64,000 nucleotides of DNA from Bradyrhizobium commune (lineage in GTDB: Bacteria > Pseudomonadota > Alphaproteobacteria > Rhizobiales > Xanthobacteraceae). Below, piece after piece: positions 8,764 through 18,200 of the stretch (its first letter is position 1; every line of letters starts with the position of its first letter). Where the stretch lies: assembly GCF_015624505.1 (NCBI RefSeq), contig NZ_CP061379.1:6076001-6140000 (forward strand). The letters are read 5' to 3'. The notes below the pieces were generated by a model. It was not told the origin of the DNA. It did no database searches and saw only the letters and a program-made list of their open reading frames with translations. The position numbers and the translations under genes are program-made.

Positions 8764-9831
8764 GTGACCAAGCTCGACAGACGCGAATTTCTCCTCGGCA
8801 GCGCCGCGACGCTCGCGGCCGGCGCAACGGCGTCCGCGTTGCCTGCGTCAAAACTCGCCCAGCGCCGTCCGGGCTATGGGGCCGCCGCCACGCTGTGGGA
8901 TCTGCAAGCCGACCCGCGGCTTGGCGAGGCCATCAGCACCTATTGCACGCAGGTCGTGCCGGTGCTCGAGCTGAAATGGCCGATGCTGCGGCCGGACGCG
9001 CACACCTTCGCCTTCGAACGCGCCGATGCCATTTTTGATTTCGCCCAGAAGAACGACCTGACGATGCGCGGCCACGCGCTCGCCTGGTACCATGACATTC
9101 CGGACTGGACCAAGCAGATCAAGGATTCGAAGGGCGTCGAGCGCGCCTTCGTCGATCACATCTCGACCGTGGTCGCTTATTACAAAGAGAAGCTGACATC
9201 GTGGGATGTCGTCAACGAGCCGATCCCTGACAATCCGAAGGGCATCACCGACCGCCGCGACACCTTCTGGACACAACATCTCGGCGATCGCTGGATTCCG
9301 CTGGCCTTCCGCACGGCGGCCGCGGCCGACCCCTACGTCAAGCTCGCAATCAACGAATACGACATCGAGTCGGCGAAAGATTCGTTCATCGCCAAGCGCG
9401 CCGCCTACCGCAATCTGATCATGGACCTGCTCGACCAGGGTGTCCCGCTTCACGCGGTGGGGCTTCAGTCACATCTACATGCCGAGCTCGATATCGACAC
9501 CCATGGGCTGGCCGAGTTCGTCACCGAACTGCGGTCGTGGGGCCTGGAGGTGTTCGTCACTGAGCTCGACGTCGACGATCAGAAGCTGACGGGAAGTCCT
9601 TCGGAGCGCGATGCCATCGTCGCCAAGCGTGTCGATGATCTCCTGACCGCGATCTCGACCAGCGGCCCGGTGCGTTCGATCCTGACCTGGGGCATCTCGG
9701 ACCGCTACAGCTGGATCAACGGCACCTTTGCCCGCAAGGACAAGCAGCCGAACCGGCCGCTGCCGCTCGACGGCGAGTTCAAGCCAAAGCCGTTCATGGA
9801 CGTCATCAGCAAATTCACGAAGGACGTTTGA
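8764..9831 (+). CDS. Endo-1,4-beta-xylanase, glycoside hydrolase family 10, with Tat-like signal
   Basis: About 355 residues from a GTG that has an AAAGGA ribosome site 10 bases upstream; an in-frame ATG at 8731 lacks one. The N-terminus DRREFLLGSAATLAAG is a twin-arginine signal, predicting export as a folded protein. The GH10 barrel shows RGHALAWYH and the acid/base Glu152 in WDVVNEP. The nucleophile is Glu267 in VFVTELDVDD, and LTWGISDRYSW is also present. Family members cleave xylan or related beta-1,4 glycans. Its place among glycan assembly genes could mean trimming of the cell's own polysaccharide or attack on plant xylan. Confidence 0.92.
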   Translation: MTKLDRREFLLGSAATLAAGATASALPASKLAQRRPGYGAAATLWDLQADPRLGEAISTYCTQVVPVLELKWPMLRPDAHTFAFERADAIFDFAQKNDLTMRGHALAWYHDIPDWTKQIKDSKGVERAFVDHISTVVAYYKEKLTSWDVVNEPIPDNPKGITDRRDTFWTQHLGDRWIPLAFRTAAAADPYVKLAINEYDIESAKDSFIAKRAAYRNLIMDLLDQGVPLHAVGLQSHLHAELDIDTHGLAEFVTELRSWGLEVFVTELDVDDQKLTGSPSERDAIVAKRVDDLLTAISTSGPVRSILTWGISDRYSWINGTFARKDKQPNRPLPLDGEFKPKPFMDVISKFTKDV

Positions 9832-9834
9832 CGG

Positions 9835-10785
9835 CTAGCGCGTCTTCGGCACTTCGAATGCGGTGGCATCGCCCATATCATCAGGCGACAGGCTCGGCCC
9901 GCGCCGGTCGCGCGAGCTCAGCCGGAACACATCGCGGATGTCGTCGATCGAGGTCGACGAATAGGACTGGATGCAGAGCGCGACCTGCTCGGGCGAGGCG
10001 GCAGCCATCATCGCTTCGATCGCCTGGCGATCGAGACGGGTGTCGTCCCAGTGCGAGACGGCAATGCTGTCTTCGGTAACCCGATGTCTCGCCAGATATT
10101 CCGGCGCGTTCGCGACGAAGTTTCCGTAAAGCAGATACTCGGAGAATTTTTTCTTCCGGCACAACGCCAGCGCCCAGCTCAGGCCTGTCGCCGCGCTGAT
10201 GGCGTCAGTCATCGCGCGCGCGGTGTCCTTGTCCCAGACCAGCGCGTTTCCGACATAGTCGTCCGCCGGGAACGAGCGCTGCTTGATACCGAGAAGCTGG
10301 TCGACGGTGCGGAGCCACAGGCCATGCAAGGGGTGGTCAGCGTCGATCGCCTTGCGCGTGACGAACAGCGGCGTCTTGTCACCGCCGGCATATTGGCCGA
10401 CGTCGAATTCGCGGAAGAACAGATTGTCCGAGTCCAGGATGCAGACGCGCTGTTCCGGCGCGTTGAGGACGCCGGCGATCTTGAGGATCTGCTGGATGTG
10501 CCAGCCGTGCACCGGCGAGGACAACAGCGACAGCCAGACCCGGCGGCGGCTGACGAACTGGAGCGCCGGCGGCAGCGCCCAGAGCCATTTCGGCAGGTAA
10601 CGCGAGGCTGGCACAATCACGCGCTTGTCGGACCTGAACCGCTCGAACAGCGGCACGTCCTCATCGTTAACGAGAACATAATGCCGCGTGTATCCCGTCA
10701 GCCAGGTGTCGATGCTCTCGCCAAGCAGCGAAAAGCGCTCGATATCCTTGGCATAGCTGGCAGTCAGCAGTGCGACGGAATGCAT
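9835..10785 (-). CDS. DUF6492-like putative glycosyltransferase
   Basis: A 316-residue protein with no signal peptide. A GT-A-like feature is the DSD motif in CILDSDNLFF near residue 117, the usual spot for metal and nucleotide-sugar binding. The start SVALLTASYAKDIERF is characteristic of proteins I recall as DUF6492, often found in rhizobial polysaccharide loci. It ends 3 bases from the convergent xylanase gene. Function is inferred from the DxD motif and the neighbours; the family name is from memory. Confidence 0.65.
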   Translation of the reverse strand: MHSVALLTASYAKDIERFSLLGESIDTWLTGYTRHYVLVNDEDVPLFERFRSDKRVIVPASRYLPKWLWALPPALQFVSRRRVWLSLLSSPVHGWHIQQILKIAGVLNAPEQRVCILDSDNLFFREFDVGQYAGGDKTPLFVTRKAIDADHPLHGLWLRTVDQLLGIKQRSFPADDYVGNALVWDKDTARAMTDAISAATGLSWALALCRKKKFSEYLLYGNFVANAPEYLARHRVTEDSIAVSHWDDTRLDRQAIEAMMAAASPEQVALCIQSYSSTSIDDIRDVFRLSSRDRRGPSLSPDDMGDATAFEVPKTR

Positions 10786-10879
10786 AATGCGTGCTCAAAT
10801 GGCCATCAGGACGCAGTTTTAGCCGTGCCGGGAGAGGCTGGAAACTCACAATATGAATCAAGGTAAAGCGAAACGATGC

Positions 10880-11674
10880 CTAACCATCCGCCGGCAGCCC
10901 CTGTTCGATCTCGCGAAACCGCAGCGGCGCCAGCGCCGCGGCACGCTGCCACCACTCGGCCACGCGGTCGTCGAGGGTGGTCACGCCGCGGCCCTGGCCG
11001 GGAAAGATCCGGATCTGCTGGACCGCCTCGGCCTCGAACCCTTTGCCTTTGCGCGTGATCTTGATGATTGCGCCTTCGCGGTCACGTTGCGTCAGCGGCA
11101 CCAGCAGGCGGCCGCACGGGCGGAGCGCGTCGAGCCAGAGCGGATGCGGATGCGAGAAGCCGGCATGCACGATGATGACATCGGCCGGCTCGCCGATCTC
11201 CGCGCATCCGTCGCCATTGATGACCTCGACATTGCGGTAGGCGCGAAGATAGTTCGTGGCGCGCACCGCAAGCCGCTCGTCGCATTCGATGGCAAGCACG
11301 CCGCCCTTGGGGCCAACGATTGTCGACAGGATTGCCGAGAAATAGCCGAGCCCGCAGCCGATCTGCACGACGCGCTGCTTCGGCTTGACGTCGAGCACGT
11401 CGATGACATGCGCCCACAGGCTCGGCAGCCCGGTGTCGAGCTTGCGGCGCGCGTCGATTGCGACCAGCACATTGTCATAGAGATGGACGGGATCGGCATC
11501 TGGCGTCAGCCGGTAGCCGCGCGCAGCCTCGCTCTTGATGCGCCAGGGGCCTTTGGCAAGAAAATCTTCGCGCGGGACGTCGGCAAGGGCTGCGAGCAGG
11601 CGCAGCGACGAGATCCGCTCGCGCTTGGCAATCAGCTCCACATAGCGCGCACGCGCGGCGGCGAGATCGCTCAT
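10880..11674 (-). CDS. Protein-L-isoaspartate O-methyltransferase-like SAM methyltransferase
   Basis: 264 residues with a Rossmann SAM-binding motif (VVQIGCGLGYFSAIL), an acidic strand (LAIECDE) and a preceding helix region typical of the PCMT family. PCMT repairs isoaspartyl residues, and this protein is longer than the usual 210-220 residues. Its ATG overlaps the stop of the upstream cyclase gene by 4 bases (ATGA), so the two are translationally coupled. Whether it repairs proteins or modifies another target is open. Confidence 0.8.
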   Translation of the reverse strand: MSDLAAARARYVELIAKRERISSLRLLAALADVPREDFLAKGPWRIKSEAARGYRLTPDADPVHLYDNVLVAIDARRKLDTGLPSLWAHVIDVLDVKPKQRVVQIGCGLGYFSAILSTIVGPKGGVLAIECDERLAVRATNYLRAYRNVEVINGDGCAEIGEPADVIIVHAGFSHPHPLWLDALRPCGRLLVPLTQRDREGAIIKITRKGKGFEAEAVQQIRIFPGQGRGVTTLDDRVAEWWQRAAALAPLRFREIEQGLPADG

Positions 11675-14600
11675 CTCACGGGATCGGCCTGCGGACGCGC
11701 CGGCGCGTCGCCACCGAGCTCGTTGACGAGCTGCATGGCCTGCTTCAGATCCGGCGTCAGGAACCCCTCGTTGAACTTGCCGACGATCGGCAGCAGCAGC
11801 AGGCTTGCATGCTCGCGCTTGCCGCTTTCATGCGACAGGCGCGCGAGGCTGACGGCGGTTCTGAGCTCCCAGGACAGCGCACCCTGCTTGCGCGCGGTCT
11901 CGAGCGACTGGCCGAACAGATCCTCGGCCTCCTGAACGGAGGCCGGATTGCCGTCCGACAGCGTGATCTCGCCTTGCAGGCGATAGACTTCGGCGAGGTA
12001 GGAATGATCGCCGGTGCGCCTTGCGGTCGCGAGCGCACCGTCCAGCGCGCGCAAGGCGGCGTCGCGCATGCCGACCTTGGCATAGGCCTCCGCGAGCAGG
12101 CAGCGGAACCAGCAGCCGGCGAGCCAGGAATCCATCGCCTCATATTCATCGAGGCCGAAGCGCATCTGGCTGATGCCCTCGTCGGCCTCGCCGAGCTGGC
12201 TCAGCGCCCAGCCGCGCAAGATCGCGGCCTGCTGCTTCCAGTGCAGGAAGTTGTGCTCGGTCGCGATGATCATGGCGCGATTGGCATGGTCGCGCGTGCC
12301 CTCGATATCGCGCAAGTGCTGGCAGAGATAGGCGCCGAACACCAGAGCGAAGGCGAGCGAGAATGGATGGCGGATCTTCTCCGCAAGCGCGATCGCCTGC
12401 TCGCTGTGCTGGCGCGCCGCATCGGGCCGGCCGAGGAACCACAGGAGATAACCAAGATAGGACAGCGAGACCACGCCGGGATCGGTGCCGTGGCGCTCCA
12501 TCAGGTCGGAGTGGAGATCGGGGCTGTACAGATTGATACAGCGGTGCAGATGATGCTGCGAGGCGGCGAAGCGCCCGCGATAGAGCATGGTCATCGCGAT
12601 CGAGCGATGCGCCTCGATCAGATAGCCGGTCTGCTGCGCCGGCTGCGTCCGCTCGTTCAGCCGCTCGCGCTTGGCGAACTTCAACAGCTCGACGCTGAGA
12701 TCGTGCGCACGGGTCAGATCGGCGCGGATGAAATGGCAGACCCAGAGCCCGCGCGTGGCGGCAAAGGCCTTCTCGTCGTCGTCGAGCTGCTGGCCGAGCT
12801 CGAGCGCGCGAATGTAGTTCTCCTCGACCTCCTGCACCGCGTAGCCCTTGGCGGCGATCAGCGCATTGCCGAGCGCGATGCGGATCTCGAGCTCGATCTC
12901 GTCGGCGCCCTGCATCCGCGCATTGGCCTGCACGACGCTCAAGCCGCGGCGAAGATGGCCGATCGCCTCCAGATTGGCGCCGCTCTTGGCCGCCTGCTTG
13001 CCGGCCTTGAGCCAGAAGCTCGCCGCGCCCTCGCTCTGGCCGGACTCGGTCAGATGGTGGGCGAGAAGCTCCGGCTCACGCTCGGTCTTCTCCGGATACA
13101 TCTCGGCGAGCACCTGGGCGATGCTGGCATGCAGCTTGCGCCGCTCGCTGTGCAGCAGGCTCGCATGCGCGGCGTTCTGGATCATCACATGCTTGAAGGA
13201 ATAGAGCGCGTCGGGCGGATGGCCGCGGCGCATCACCAGCCCGGCCTCCTCCAGATGATTGAGCGCTGCCTCGATCTGCTCGGCCGGCGTGTTGGCAACT
13301 GCATGCAGGGTCTCATAGGAGAATTCACGGCCGATGGTGGCGCCGATCTGCGCGATCCGCTTGAACGGACCCATCCGGTCCAGGCGAGCCATCAGCGAGT
13401 CCGTCAGCGTCGCCGGAATCGCGAGCTGCCGCCACGGGCCCGACAGCACGTAGCGCCCATGCCGCTCGGTCAAGAGATTGGATTCGAGAACCGTCTTGGT
13501 CAGCTCCTCCAGGAACAGAGGCACGCCGTCGGTCTTGACGATGATCTCCTCGACCACCTCCTTGGGCAGCTCTCTGCCCGCGACACGCTCGACCAGCGTC
13601 GCGCGCAACGGCCGGCTCAGGCGGTTCAGCACCAAAGTTGTGATGTGCGAATGCGCATTCCAGCTTGGCTGGAATTCGGAGCGCGCGGTGATGATGGCGA
13701 GGACCGGTCGGTTCTGCACCCGATCGACCAGCAGGTCGACCACTTCCCGGGAGGTCGGATCGATCCAGTGCAGATCCTCGAAGGCCATCACCAGCGGCAT
13801 CTCGCGCGCGAGGCCCAGGAAGTGGTTGACCAGCGCCGCAACGGTCGCGTCCTTTTGCTGTTGCGGCGACAGGTCGAGCGGCGGATAGCGCTCTCCGGTC
13901 GGGATCGACAGCAGCGCGGCAAACAGCGGCGTGACCTGCTCGATGTCGCCATGGGCGGCAGCGATCGCGGTCTCCAGGCTCGCCAACGACTGCGCGGATG
14001 GATCTTCGCGGTCGAGGCCGAGGGAGAATTTGAGTTGCTCGGAGAACGGATAGAACGCCGTGGACGTGTAATAGGGTGAGCACTGGAACGAGACCTGTCC
14101 GTGGCGATCGCCCGCGACACGTTCGAAGATTTCCTGGATGATGCGCGACTTGCCGATGCCGGGCTCGCCGAACTTGACCACGACCTGGCCGTCGCCGTCC
14201 TTGGCCTGCTGCCAGCGCCCCGTCAGGAGCGCGATCTCCTCCTCGCGGTTGACGAGCGGGGTCAGCCGCGTGCCCATCGCCGCGGCAAAGCGGGTTTCCA
14301 CCCGCGAGGCGCGCACCACGTGCCAGGCCTGCGCCTTTTCCGAGATGCCCTTCAGCGCATGGGCGCCGAGATTGCGGTAATCGAATTTCCCCTTCAGCAG
14401 CGATTGCGTCGAGGCGGAGATCACGACGCCGTTGGGCGGCGCCAGCGCTTGCAGGCGCGCCGCGAGATTGACGGTTTCGCCGACCGCGGAGTCGCGCTCC
14501 TCGGTGCCCTGGCCGACGAGGTCGCCGACCACGACGAGGCCGGTCGCGATCCCGATGCGGACGGCGGGCGCATGGCTGAGCGCACCGCGCGGCTCGATCG

Positions 14601-15135
14601 CACGCGCGGTGGACAGCACCCGTACGATCTCGAGCCCGGCGCGCACCGCACGTTCGGCGTCGTCCTCATGCGCGGTCGGATAGCCGAAATAGACCAGAAT
14701 GCCGTCGCCGACGAAGCGGGCGGCAAAACCTTCGTAGTGCTTGACCACGCGGACGCAGGTCTCGCGGAAGCTCGCGATCATGTCGCGCACGTCTTCGGGG
14801 TCGAACTGCGCCGACAACGAGGTGGAATCCACCATGTCGCAAAACATGGTGGTGAGCTGGCGCCGTTCGGCGCCGACCTCAGCCCGGGTTTGCGGGCGCA
14901 CCGACGCGACCGGCGCCTCCGCCGTTTCAGCCTTAAACAGCGCGGCCATCGCCCGCTGGAGTCGTTTCCGATCGCCGAGCGGCAGTCCGAGCTCGGTCAG
15001 GTCAGCCTCGGTCAGGTCCGCCATGACGTCGAGATCGAGGCGGTGCTGCGCGAACAGAGCGGTGTAGTGGCCGAGACCAATGCCTTCGAGCCAGTGCTTC
15101 AGCCCGCCTTCCGTCTCCGGCTCTTTCTCCAGCAT
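11671..15135 (-). CDS. SAM-domain / class III nucleotide cyclase / ATPase / TPR signalling protein
   Basis: 1154 residues in four parts. A sterile-alpha-motif domain spans about 10-68. A class III adenylate/guanylate cyclase domain spans about 92-275, with metal-binding Asp100 (FCDMVDST) and Asp144 (FVGDGILVYFG). A STAND-like ATPase follows with Walker A GEPGIGKS at 323-330 and a FEDLHWID Walker B region. A long helical TPR C-terminus follows from about 700. Both catalytic metal aspartates are kept, so activity is plausible. No membrane segment is seen, so it is probably cytoplasmic. It heads a two-gene unit with the PCMT-like gene and is divergent from the peptide synthetase across 136 bases. 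Confidence 0.9.
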   Translation of the reverse strand: MLEKEPETEGGLKHWLEGIGLGHYTALFAQHRLDLDVMADLTEADLTELGLPLGDRKRLQRAMAALFKAETAEAPVASVRPQTRAEVGAERRQLTTMFCDMVDSTSLSAQFDPEDVRDMIASFRETCVRVVKHYEGFAARFVGDGILVYFGYPTAHEDDAERAVRAGLEIVRVLSTARAIEPRGALSHAPAVRIGIATGLVVVGDLVGQGTEERDSAVGETVNLAARLQALAPPNGVVISASTQSLLKGKFDYRNLGAHALKGISEKAQAWHVVRASRVETRFAAAMGTRLTPLVNREEEIALLTGRWQQAKDGDGQVVVKFGEPGIGKSRIIQEIFERVAGDRHGQVSFQCSPYYTSTAFYPFSEQLKFSLGLDREDPSAQSLASLETAIAAAHGDIEQVTPLFAALLSIPTGERYPPLDLSPQQQKDATVAALVNHFLGLAREMPLVMAFEDLHWIDPTSREVVDLLVDRVQNRPVLAIITARSEFQPSWNAHSHITTLVLNRLSRPLRATLVERVAGRELPKEVVEEIIVKTDGVPLFLEELTKTVLESNLLTERHGRYVLSGPWRQLAIPATLTDSLMARLDRMGPFKRIAQIGATIGREFSYETLHAVANTPAEQIEAALNHLEEAGLVMRRGHPPDALYSFKHVMIQNAAHASLLHSERRKLHASIAQVLAEMYPEKTEREPELLAHHLTESGQSEGAASFWLKAGKQAAKSGANLEAIGHLRRGLSVVQANARMQGADEIELEIRIALGNALIAAKGYAVQEVEENYIRALELGQQLDDDEKAFAATRGLWVCHFIRADLTRAHDLSVELLKFAKRERLNERTQPAQQTGYLIEAHRSIAMTMLYRGRFAASQHHLHRCINLYSPDLHSDLMERHGTDPGVVSLSYLGYLLWFLGRPDAARQHSEQAIALAEKIRHPFSLAFALVFGAYLCQHLRDIEGTRDHANRAMIIATEHNFLHWKQQAAILRGWALSQLGEADEGISQMRFGLDEYEAMDSWLAGCWFRCLLAEAYAKVGMRDAALRALDGALATARRTGDHSYLAEVYRLQGEITLSDGNPASVQEAEDLFGQSLETARKQGALSWELRTAVSLARLSHESGKREHASLLLLPIVGKFNEGFLTPDLKQAMQLVNELGGDAPARPQADPVR

Positions 15136-15271
15136 GGTGATTCTGCCCGACTCTCACTCCGTCGAAGGGCTCTGGGGCCCCTCAACCACAGATTTTGGGG
15201 CCCAAACTTCACCTCAGACTGGACGCATTCCCTAACTTCTTGGAAGAATAGCTCAATCAGATCAAAAGGGA

Positions 15272-18200
15272 ATGGCGTTGTCGGAACTTGCATCCGGAGC
15301 GGGAGAGGAAAAGGCCGGCTCGGGTCCGGAGACGAAAGTCTTCGCACATATCGGCGGCCTTCTCGACCTCTATGCACAAAAGACGCCGACGGCGCCAGCT
15401 TTGCTCGCCCCCGGCCGTCCGCCCCTGAGCTATGCCGGGCTCGGCGCCAGAACCGTGCATCTGGTCCGTACGCTACGCGGGCTCGGCATCGGGCCCACCG
15501 ACCGGATTGCGGTTGCGCTGCCGCGCGGCGCCGACAGCGCGCTGGCGCTGATCGCGGTCGCCTCGGCCTGCGCCTGCATCCCCGTCAATCCCGACCTGAC
15601 GGCCGACGAGCTGCAACGCTATTTCAGCGAATTGAAGCTGACGGCGCTCGTCACCCGGGCCGACCTGAACTCGCCGAGCCGCGATGTCGCGAGAGCGCTG
15701 GATATCGCGGTGATCGACTTCGTGCCGGGACCGGAGAGCGATCTCGGCGGGTGCGAATTCAAGGGGCCGACGATCGGGCTGGCCTGTACGAGCGGCGTCG
15801 CGCGCGGCGAGGATGACGCCTTCATCCTCCTGACGTCGGGCACGGCGGCACGGCCGAAAATGGTGCCGTTGACGCACCGCAATGTATGCCTCTCCGCCTA
15901 CAACGCCGGCCACGTGCTGTCGCTCAATTCGCACGACCGTCTCCTCAATGCACTGCCACTGTTTCATGCCCATGGGCTGATCTCCGGCCTGTTGACGGCG
16001 CTGGCAGCCGGCTCCAGCGTGATCGTGACCGATGGTTTCGACGCGCCGTCCTTCTTCTCCTGGATGCGGGAGCTGCAACCGACCTGGTACACGGCCGTGC
16101 CGACCATTCATCGTGCGCTGCTGACGGCTGCGGAAGCCAACCCGGACCGCATCCGCTCGTCATCGCTGCGTGTGATCCGCTCGGCCTCGGCCTCGCTCGC
16201 GCCGGCGATCCTCAGCGGGCTGGAGACGACCTTCGGCGTTCCCGTGCTCGAGACCTATGGCATGACGGAAGCGGCCTCGCAGATCGCAGCCAATCCGTTC
16301 GAGCTGCGCAAGATCGGCTCGGTCGGCCGCGCCGCGGGCCCCGAGATCGCGATCATGGACGAGACAGGCCGCGAGCTGGCGCCGGGCGATCACGGCGAGA
16401 TCATGCTGCGCGGACCGAACATGAGCCGCGGATATTATAATGACGAGGCGGCGACGCAGTCCGCATTCCGGAACGGCTGGTTCCGGACCGGCGATCTCGG
16501 CTATCTCGATGCCGACGGCTATCTCTTCATCGTCGGCCGCATCAAGGACGTCATCAACCGCGGCGGACAGAAGGTGTCGCCGCTGGAGGTGGAAGAGGTC
16601 CTGTTGAGCCATCCGGCGGTATTGGAGGCCGGCGTCTTTGCCGTTCCGCACCCAAAACTCGGCGAGAACGTCGCCGCCGTCGTGGTGCTGCGAGCGAGTT
16701 CCGAGGCGGGCTCGGACCAGTTGCGCCAGTTCGCGCGCAAGCGGCTTGCCGCCTATAAGGTGCCGAGCCTGATCCGCAGCGTCGCGGCATTGCCGAAAGG
16801 CGCAAGCGGCAAGGTGAAGCGCAACGCGCTGGCCGGGCTGATTGCGGCAACAGATGATGGCGCCGACGCCCAGTTGCCGCGCACGACGCTGGAAACCCAG
16901 CTCGCGGAGATCTGGGCCAATCTGCTGGAGCTGCCGCAGGTCGGCGTCGATCAGGACGTCTTTGCGCTCGGTGCGGACTCGCTCGCCGCAACACAGATGC
17001 GCTCCCGTCTGCGCGAGCGCTTCAATGTCGATTTCTCGTTCGAGGACATCTTTGATTGCGCCACGGTCGCCGCGCTCGCGGCGCGGCTGGAGACCGCTGC
17101 GGCCTATCGTGCGGCGGCGCTGCCGACGTGGCGTCAGGCGACCTCCGAGGGTGATGCGCCGCTGTCGTTCCAGCAGCAGCGGATGTATCTGCTCTCGCGG
17201 CTCGATCCGACCCGCTACAACTATAATGTCGTCGAAGTCGCGCTGCTCAGGGGCCTGGTCGACGTCGCCGCGCTTCAGTCAAGCTTGGCTGCAATCTGCG
17301 CGCGCCATGAGGCGCTGCGCTCGGTCTTCGTCGAAAGTGCGGGCGAACCGATCCAACAGGTCCTTCTGCCGCCGCCGCGGCTGGCGCGGGTCAAGCTCAA
17401 GCCTTGTCCTGCGGACAAGCGGGCCGCGATCGTCAGGCGCGAAGCGCTCAAGCTCGCGCAATACCCGTTCGACCTGGCCAGCGAAGTGCCGGTGAAAGTC
17501 ACCCTGTTCTCGTTCGACAAATCGAATCATGCACTGGTGGTCAACGTCCATCACCTCGTCACCGATGGCTGGTCGCAGCGGCTGTTCTGGGAGGAGCTGG
17601 CAGCCGAATATTCCGCTGCGCGCAAGGCAAACGCCAAAGCGCTGCCGTCGTCCACTTTCCAATATCGCGATTTCGCCCGCTGGCAGCAGAGCTGGGCGCA
17701 GACACCAGCGGCCAACGAGCAGCTCGGCTACTGGCGGACGCAGCTCGACGGCGTCACCACGCTGCCGCTGCGGACCGACCGGCCGAGGCCGGAGATCTGG
17801 AGCGGCCAGGGCGCCCGTCACTATTTCGAGTTCTCCAAGACCCTGTCGGCCGATGTGAGGGTGCTGAGCCAGGACCAGGGCGTCACCCCGTTCATGACAC
17901 TGCTTGCGCTGTTCCAGTGCCTACTGTTCCGCCACACCGGGCATGAGGATGTCGCAACCGGCTCGCTGATTGCGAACCGCAACCAGATCGAGAGCGAGCG
18001 CCTGATCGGGCTGTTCGCCAACACGCTGGTCCTGCGCAACGATTTCGGCGGCGACCCGACCTTCGGCGAAATGCTGCGGCGGGTGCGCCAAGTCACGCTC
18101 GATGCCTATCGCAATCAGGATCTTCCGATCGAGGAGGTTTTGCGTGCATTGCAGATCGTGCGACGGAGCGACGGCAATCCGCTGTTCCGGATCATGTTCA

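Noticed and set aside
11809..14079. 756-residue plus-strand frame opposite the cyclase-ATPase gene
   Set aside because: Antisense shadow; the minus-strand frame contains intact cyclase, Walker and TPR motifs.
15174..15203. Two GGGGCCC palindromes in the gap between the cyclase and the synthetase
   Set aside because: Short self-complementary GC runs are common at this composition; no dyad beyond 7 bases.
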